The notes below the pieces were generated by a model, which saw nothing but the letters and a program-made list of their open reading frames with translations, searched no databases and was not told the origin of the DNA. Shown here piece by piece: positions 60,761 through 64,000 of a DNA stretch of 64,000 nt. The first letter of the stretch is position 1, and each line of letters opens with the position of its first letter. Source of the stretch: CAZIOH01 sp964540815 (GTDB lineage Bacteria; Myxococcota_A; Polyangia; Fen-1088); NCBI GenBank assembly GCA_964540815.1, contig CAZIOH010000025.1, positions 6,367 to 70,366 on the forward strand, in the 5' to 3' direction. Both the position numbers and the translations under genes were made by a program.

Positions 60761-60851
60761 CGTCGCTCCTTTCGGCCAGCGTCGCGGCTGGTCACCCCGG
60801 AGCTGATATCACCGCCGCCTCCCGACGAGTCCCCAGAGTTTTTGAACCGAC

Positions 60852-60870
60852 ATATCAGGGCGACTGATAG
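60852..60870. promoter_or_regulatory. Inverted repeat upstream of the redoxin gene
   Basis: ATATCAG-N5-CTGATAG (60852-60870) is an inverted repeat with one mismatch, about 90 bases before the redoxin start. TGATATCA, a palindromic eight-mer with the same core, lies at 60804-60811. It could be an operator of the redoxin/TauD genes or a weak hairpin after the TonB receptor gene. Confidence 0.35.
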
Positions 60871-60885
60871 CCCTCGGCGCGAGCT

Positions 60886-63747
60886 TCAGAAGTTGCCGGC
60901 CAGCCGCGCGTAGTAAAACCCCCCGCTCAGCCCGAAGGGCGCGAACATGCCGTACTGTCCCGAGCCATCCTGCACGGCGACGATGCCGTTCTTGTCGGGG
61001 TAGACGTCGAACAGGTTGCTCGCCCCCACCGCCACCGAGAAGTGATCGGTGAGGTCGTAGCCGACGTCGAGATCGGTGATCCACTTGGCGCCGAAGGTGC
61101 GATCTCCGTCCGCGGTGGTCCCCGATTCGATGTAGGAGCCGAAGCGGGTCACCCGCAGGTTGTTGCGCAGCCGCCAGATGCTCCAGTCCAGGTTCAGCAC
61201 CAGCTTGTCCTTGGGGACGGCGACCACCAGATCCCGCTGGGCCTGGCGCCCGAAGAGCACCACGTTCAGGTTGTCGAGCGCCGCCGGGTTGTCGGCGACG
61301 TGCGTGATGCTGGTGGTCGCGTAGCTGTAGGCGGCGCTCGGGTGCACGGTCCCCAGAGGCACGCCCTCGGTGCTCGGCCGGAAGGTGGCCTCGGCCACCA
61401 CGTCGATCCCCCGGGTTCGACTGTCGAGGGCGTTGGTGAAGAACTGCGCGCTGTCCACGCCGGTGATGCCGTTGGCGACCAGGATGTCGCGGATGGCGGT
61501 TCCGCCGTTGTTGGCGGTCCCGAGGAACTCGGTCTTGACGATGCGACCGTCGAGGTTGATCTGGTAGAGATCGGCGGTCAGACGAAAGGCGCTGACCGGC
61601 TCGAAGGTCACGCCAGCCGTGAAGTTCAGCGACTTCTCGGGCTTGAGCGGGGTGGCCCCGAGCGCCAGCGCCGCCGGGCTATCCACCGGGAGGAACTTGG
61701 AGGTGGTGTTGACCCGGTCGCTCCCGATGATGGTCGCGGTGTTCTGGGTGGTGGAGAAGCCAGTCTGCGATAGAGAGGGCGCACGAAAGCCGCTGTTGAT
61801 GCCCCCCCGCAGCGCCAGGCCGTGCACCAGCTCGACCCGGGTCGAGACCTTGCCGCTGATGGTGTTGCCCGCGCTGTCGTCGTAGTGCTCGGCCCGAGCG
61901 GCGAGCCCGACGTACCAGCGGCGGGTGATCTTGTTGCCGAGATCCAGGTAGGTGGCGATGTTGTTGCGGTGGAGGGAGCGCTGGTCGGCGGGCGAGGTCC
62001 CCGTGAAGGAGGCCAGACCAGGCGAAGGGGAGAGCCCGCCAAAGCCTCCGATGCCACCTGCGAGCGGCGCCTGGTGAAACGGGTCGGTGCCGATGGGAAT
62101 GATGTAGCCCCCATCGCGGTAACTGTCGGGCTCCCCGGCGAGGTTGCGGAAGCGCTCCCAGCGGTGCTCGAACCCGAAGGACAGCTCGAGCGGCTCGGCC
62201 AGGCCGAGGCTGAAGGCCTTGCTGATGTCGAGGTTGTTGACCAGGAGATCCTGGATCTGCTTGCCCATGAAGAACGAGGTGGGGCTGGTGGGCCCGAGCG
62301 AGGGGTTGAGGGTGTTCTCGGCGCCGAGCCGCACGTGATCCCGGCCGTAGCTGCTGCTCAGATCCCAGTCCCACTCCGCCACGGTGCCGCGCAGGCCGAG
62401 CGTCGGTTGGAAGTCCCACTCCGAGATGCGCCGGTAGGCCTGAAAGCCAGTCGGATAGAGCTCCGGGAGGGAGTTGATGTTGTTGGCGGAGAAGGCTCCG
62501 CGGGCGTCCTTGATGTTCCGGTAGCTGAGGGTCGAGAAGCTGTAGAGTCGAAGCGAATCGCCGAGCGGCAGCTCGGCGTTGTAGAGGGCGTTGAAGATGA
62601 GATCGCGGTTGGAGCGGCCGTAGCCATTCGCGAAGATGCGCGAGCGGGCGGCGGCCTCGCGCGGGTCGGGCTCGGTCGCGGAGATGGGCGGGTAGTAGTC
62701 GTTGGGCTGGCCATTGGCGCGCAGGGCGGGGAGCGGACCGGCCGAGGAGTCGGCGGCATCGTGGAACTTGGCTTCGAGCGCGAGCCGGGCGAAGCCGCCG
62801 TGGTGCCCGAGCGGCGTCCCCACGCTCAGGGTCTGCTGGACCAGGGCCGCGCCCTTGCTGTAGGTCGAGCCAGCGGTCTCGCTGAAGGAGAGCCCGGTGG
62901 GCTCGCGATCGAGGATGATGTTGATGACGCCCGAGATGGCGTCCGACCCGTACTGCGCGGCCGCGCCGTCGCGGAGGACCTCGATGCGGCCGACGCCGCT
63001 CGTGGCGATGAGATCGATGTCCACCGGGGTGCTTCCCCCCGAGACCCGCGAGAGGTTGTTGATGAGCGAGGTGGTGTGGCGACGCTTGCCGTTCACCAGC
63101 ACGAGCACATAGTCACCGGAGAGGCCCCGGATCGCGATGGGGCGCACGCTGGCCGAGGTCCCGCCGCCGCCGAGCGCCGGCATGGTCAGGGAGGGGATGA
63201 GGTTGCCGAGGATCTCCTTGAGCCCGGTGCGGCCGGTGGCGGTGAGTTGCTCCGCGCCGATGACGTCGACCGGAACGGGGCTGTCGGCCACGGTGCGCGG
63301 CTTGCTCCCGCGCACCCCGGTGACGACGACGGTCCCGAGGGCCACCGCGCTGTCGCTGGTCGGGCCTGGGGAAGCGGCGTTCGGTGGGGGAATCGGCGCC
63401 GGAGGTGCGGGGGGCGGTGGGGGCGAAAGCGTCGACGTCTCGGGAGGCGCGCCCACCACGGGGGCGGCAGTCTGCGGAGCTGCCGGCGCCGGGACCAGGT
63501 CAGGATGCACGGGCGATGGCGCCGGTAGCGCCGGTGGGGGCGTCGGGGCGGGGACGATGCCCCCTTCCGATGTGCCGGCGTCCACGCTCGACATCGGTTC
63601 GGAGACGCCGGCCGGCGCGACCGGCTCGTCGGGCACCTGGCCGTGCGCCACCCCTGCGAGGGGCACGACGAGGACCGCACCGAGCAGAGTCGTGACGACA
63701 CGTGATGCGCGCTGGAGGGGAGTGAGTGCTAGGCGGCGGTTGGGCAT
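60886..63747 (-). CDS. TonB-dependent outer-membrane receptor with Pro-rich N-terminal extension
   Basis: The 953-residue protein has a Sec signal (TLLGAVLVVPLAGVAHGQ), then about 110 residues rich in Pro and Ala, then the plug domain: GTVVVTGVRGSKPRTVADSP, IRGLSGDYVLVLVNGKRRH and IEVLRDGAAAQYGSDAISGV. The barrel follows and ends FYYARLAGNF, with the terminal Phe used for BAM insertion. Plug and barrel are of the common CirA/FecA type. It would import a large or scarce substrate with TonB energy; the cluster suggests an organosulfur compound. The Pro-rich extension probably crosses the periplasm. The dispersed repeat lies upstream. Confidence 0.93.
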   Translation of the reverse strand: MPNRRLALTPLQRASRVVTTLLGAVLVVPLAGVAHGQVPDEPVAPAGVSEPMSSVDAGTSEGGIVPAPTPPPALPAPSPVHPDLVPAPAAPQTAAPVVGAPPETSTLSPPPPPAPPAPIPPPNAASPGPTSDSAVALGTVVVTGVRGSKPRTVADSPVPVDVIGAEQLTATGRTGLKEILGNLIPSLTMPALGGGGTSASVRPIAIRGLSGDYVLVLVNGKRRHTTSLINNLSRVSGGSTPVDIDLIATSGVGRIEVLRDGAAAQYGSDAISGVINIILDREPTGLSFSETAGSTYSKGAALVQQTLSVGTPLGHHGGFARLALEAKFHDAADSSAGPLPALRANGQPNDYYPPISATEPDPREAAARSRIFANGYGRSNRDLIFNALYNAELPLGDSLRLYSFSTLSYRNIKDARGAFSANNINSLPELYPTGFQAYRRISEWDFQPTLGLRGTVAEWDWDLSSSYGRDHVRLGAENTLNPSLGPTSPTSFFMGKQIQDLLVNNLDISKAFSLGLAEPLELSFGFEHRWERFRNLAGEPDSYRDGGYIIPIGTDPFHQAPLAGGIGGFGGLSPSPGLASFTGTSPADQRSLHRNNIATYLDLGNKITRRWYVGLAARAEHYDDSAGNTISGKVSTRVELVHGLALRGGINSGFRAPSLSQTGFSTTQNTATIIGSDRVNTTSKFLPVDSPAALALGATPLKPEKSLNFTAGVTFEPVSAFRLTADLYQINLDGRIVKTEFLGTANNGGTAIRDILVANGITGVDSAQFFTNALDSRTRGIDVVAEATFRPSTEGVPLGTVHPSAAYSYATTSITHVADNPAALDNLNVVLFGRQAQRDLVVAVPKDKLVLNLDWSIWRLRNNLRVTRFGSYIESGTTADGDRTFGAKWITDLDVGYDLTDHFSVAVGASNLFDVYPDKNGIVAVQDGSGQYGMFAPFGLSGGFYYARLAGNF

Positions 63748-63865
63748 GAATGCGGACCTCGGGAGGACGTTGGGCTCCCGGGCTCAGCAATCACCATGCC
63801 GATTTCATGCGTGCGGGCCTTGAAAAGTGGGGCCCCTCTCATTCCGGGGTCGGCAACGCGAAGTA

Positions 63866-64000
63866 CCTCGTTCACCGTCCGTTGTTCGGGCGAGCCTACC
63901 GCGGCTTTGCCGCGCGGAGCGAGAGGGGCGCGGGGACGGGCGAGGGGCAGCGAGCCACGTCCCCGATTCAATCGCCGCGCGGGGACGGGCGAGCGTAGCG
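63866..64000 (-). repeat. Dispersed intergenic repeat, copy B (cut by the window end)
   Basis: Read on the minus strand this segment repeats copy A: GTCCCCGCGCGGCGATTG, GACGTGGCTCGCTGC, CCGTCCCCGCGCCCCTCTCG, CTCCGCGCGGC, a CGCGGC-AAA-GCCGCG hairpin, and TGAACGAGG at its end. It lies about 120 bases upstream of the TonB receptor start. The outer end runs past base 64000. Confidence 0.8.

Noticed and set aside
1..64000. CRISPR arrays, insertion sequences, rRNA or tRNA operons
   Set aside because: No regularly spaced repeats of CRISPR size, no transposase-like frames and no RNA gene motifs were seen. The repeats found are short tandem arrays or one small dispersed element.

Overview
The window is 64 kb of very GC-rich bacterial DNA on a draft scaffold, with two 100-base N gaps at 53111-53210 and 56242-56341. 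The gene content points to the Myxococcota, probably a Polyangia-like lineage. The evidence is a large number of secreted lipoproteins with long Gly/Ser/Ala spacers, a DUF1592/DUF1552 pair, a Bpt-type leucyltransferase and a DUF6572 protein. This is an inference from gene style; there is no rRNA or other marker gene. I saw no tRNA, rRNA, CRISPR array, insertion sequence or prophage.

Layout. 1-8 kb: the 3' end of an unknown gene, a secreted protein of unknown function, an F420/NADP reductase-like protein, an outer-membrane barrel with a beta-sandwich lipoprotein downstream, and a holin-like / DUF2252 / VOC gene group. 8-24 kb: four divergent paralogous jelly-roll lipoproteins (8094, 14488, 19340 and 22851) interleaved with a methyltransferase, the DUF1592-DUF1552 operon, a GH13 alpha-glucan enzyme, Bpt, and a small arsenic operon (ArsC, ArsI-like, ArsC) with a recognisable promoter/operator. 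24-30 kb: a three-gene heavy-metal RND efflux operon (adaptor, pump, TolC-like). 30-40 kb: more spacer-type lipoproteins, a GNAT, a glycosyltransferase, a His-rich membrane peptide facing a PiT phosphate transporter, and a papain-like protease facing a chagasin-type inhibitor. 39-48 kb: a lipoprotein phosphodiesterase with a 4-base overlapping partner, a large hybrid histidine kinase, TspO, and a CE12-like acetylesterase. 48-53 kb: pirin, cytochrome bd oxidase (cydAB) and a receiver-only response regulator.

54-64 kb looks like one functional neighbourhood for organosulfur use: a DszA/NtaA-type flavin monooxygenase, a sigma-54 activator without an input domain (as in SfnR), a TauD/AtsK dioxygenase, a redoxin and a TonB-dependent receptor. 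The functional link is inferred from family knowledge and gene order.

Outside the genes, the main signals are an intergenic repeat family with copies at 5921-6073 (+) and at the right edge (-), several short tandem arrays (two of which contain the assembly gaps), and strong hairpins at gene ends and over two ribosome binding sites. For the second gap, repeat phase predicts a missing length divisible by three, which would join two apparently out-of-frame halves of one lipoprotein gene.
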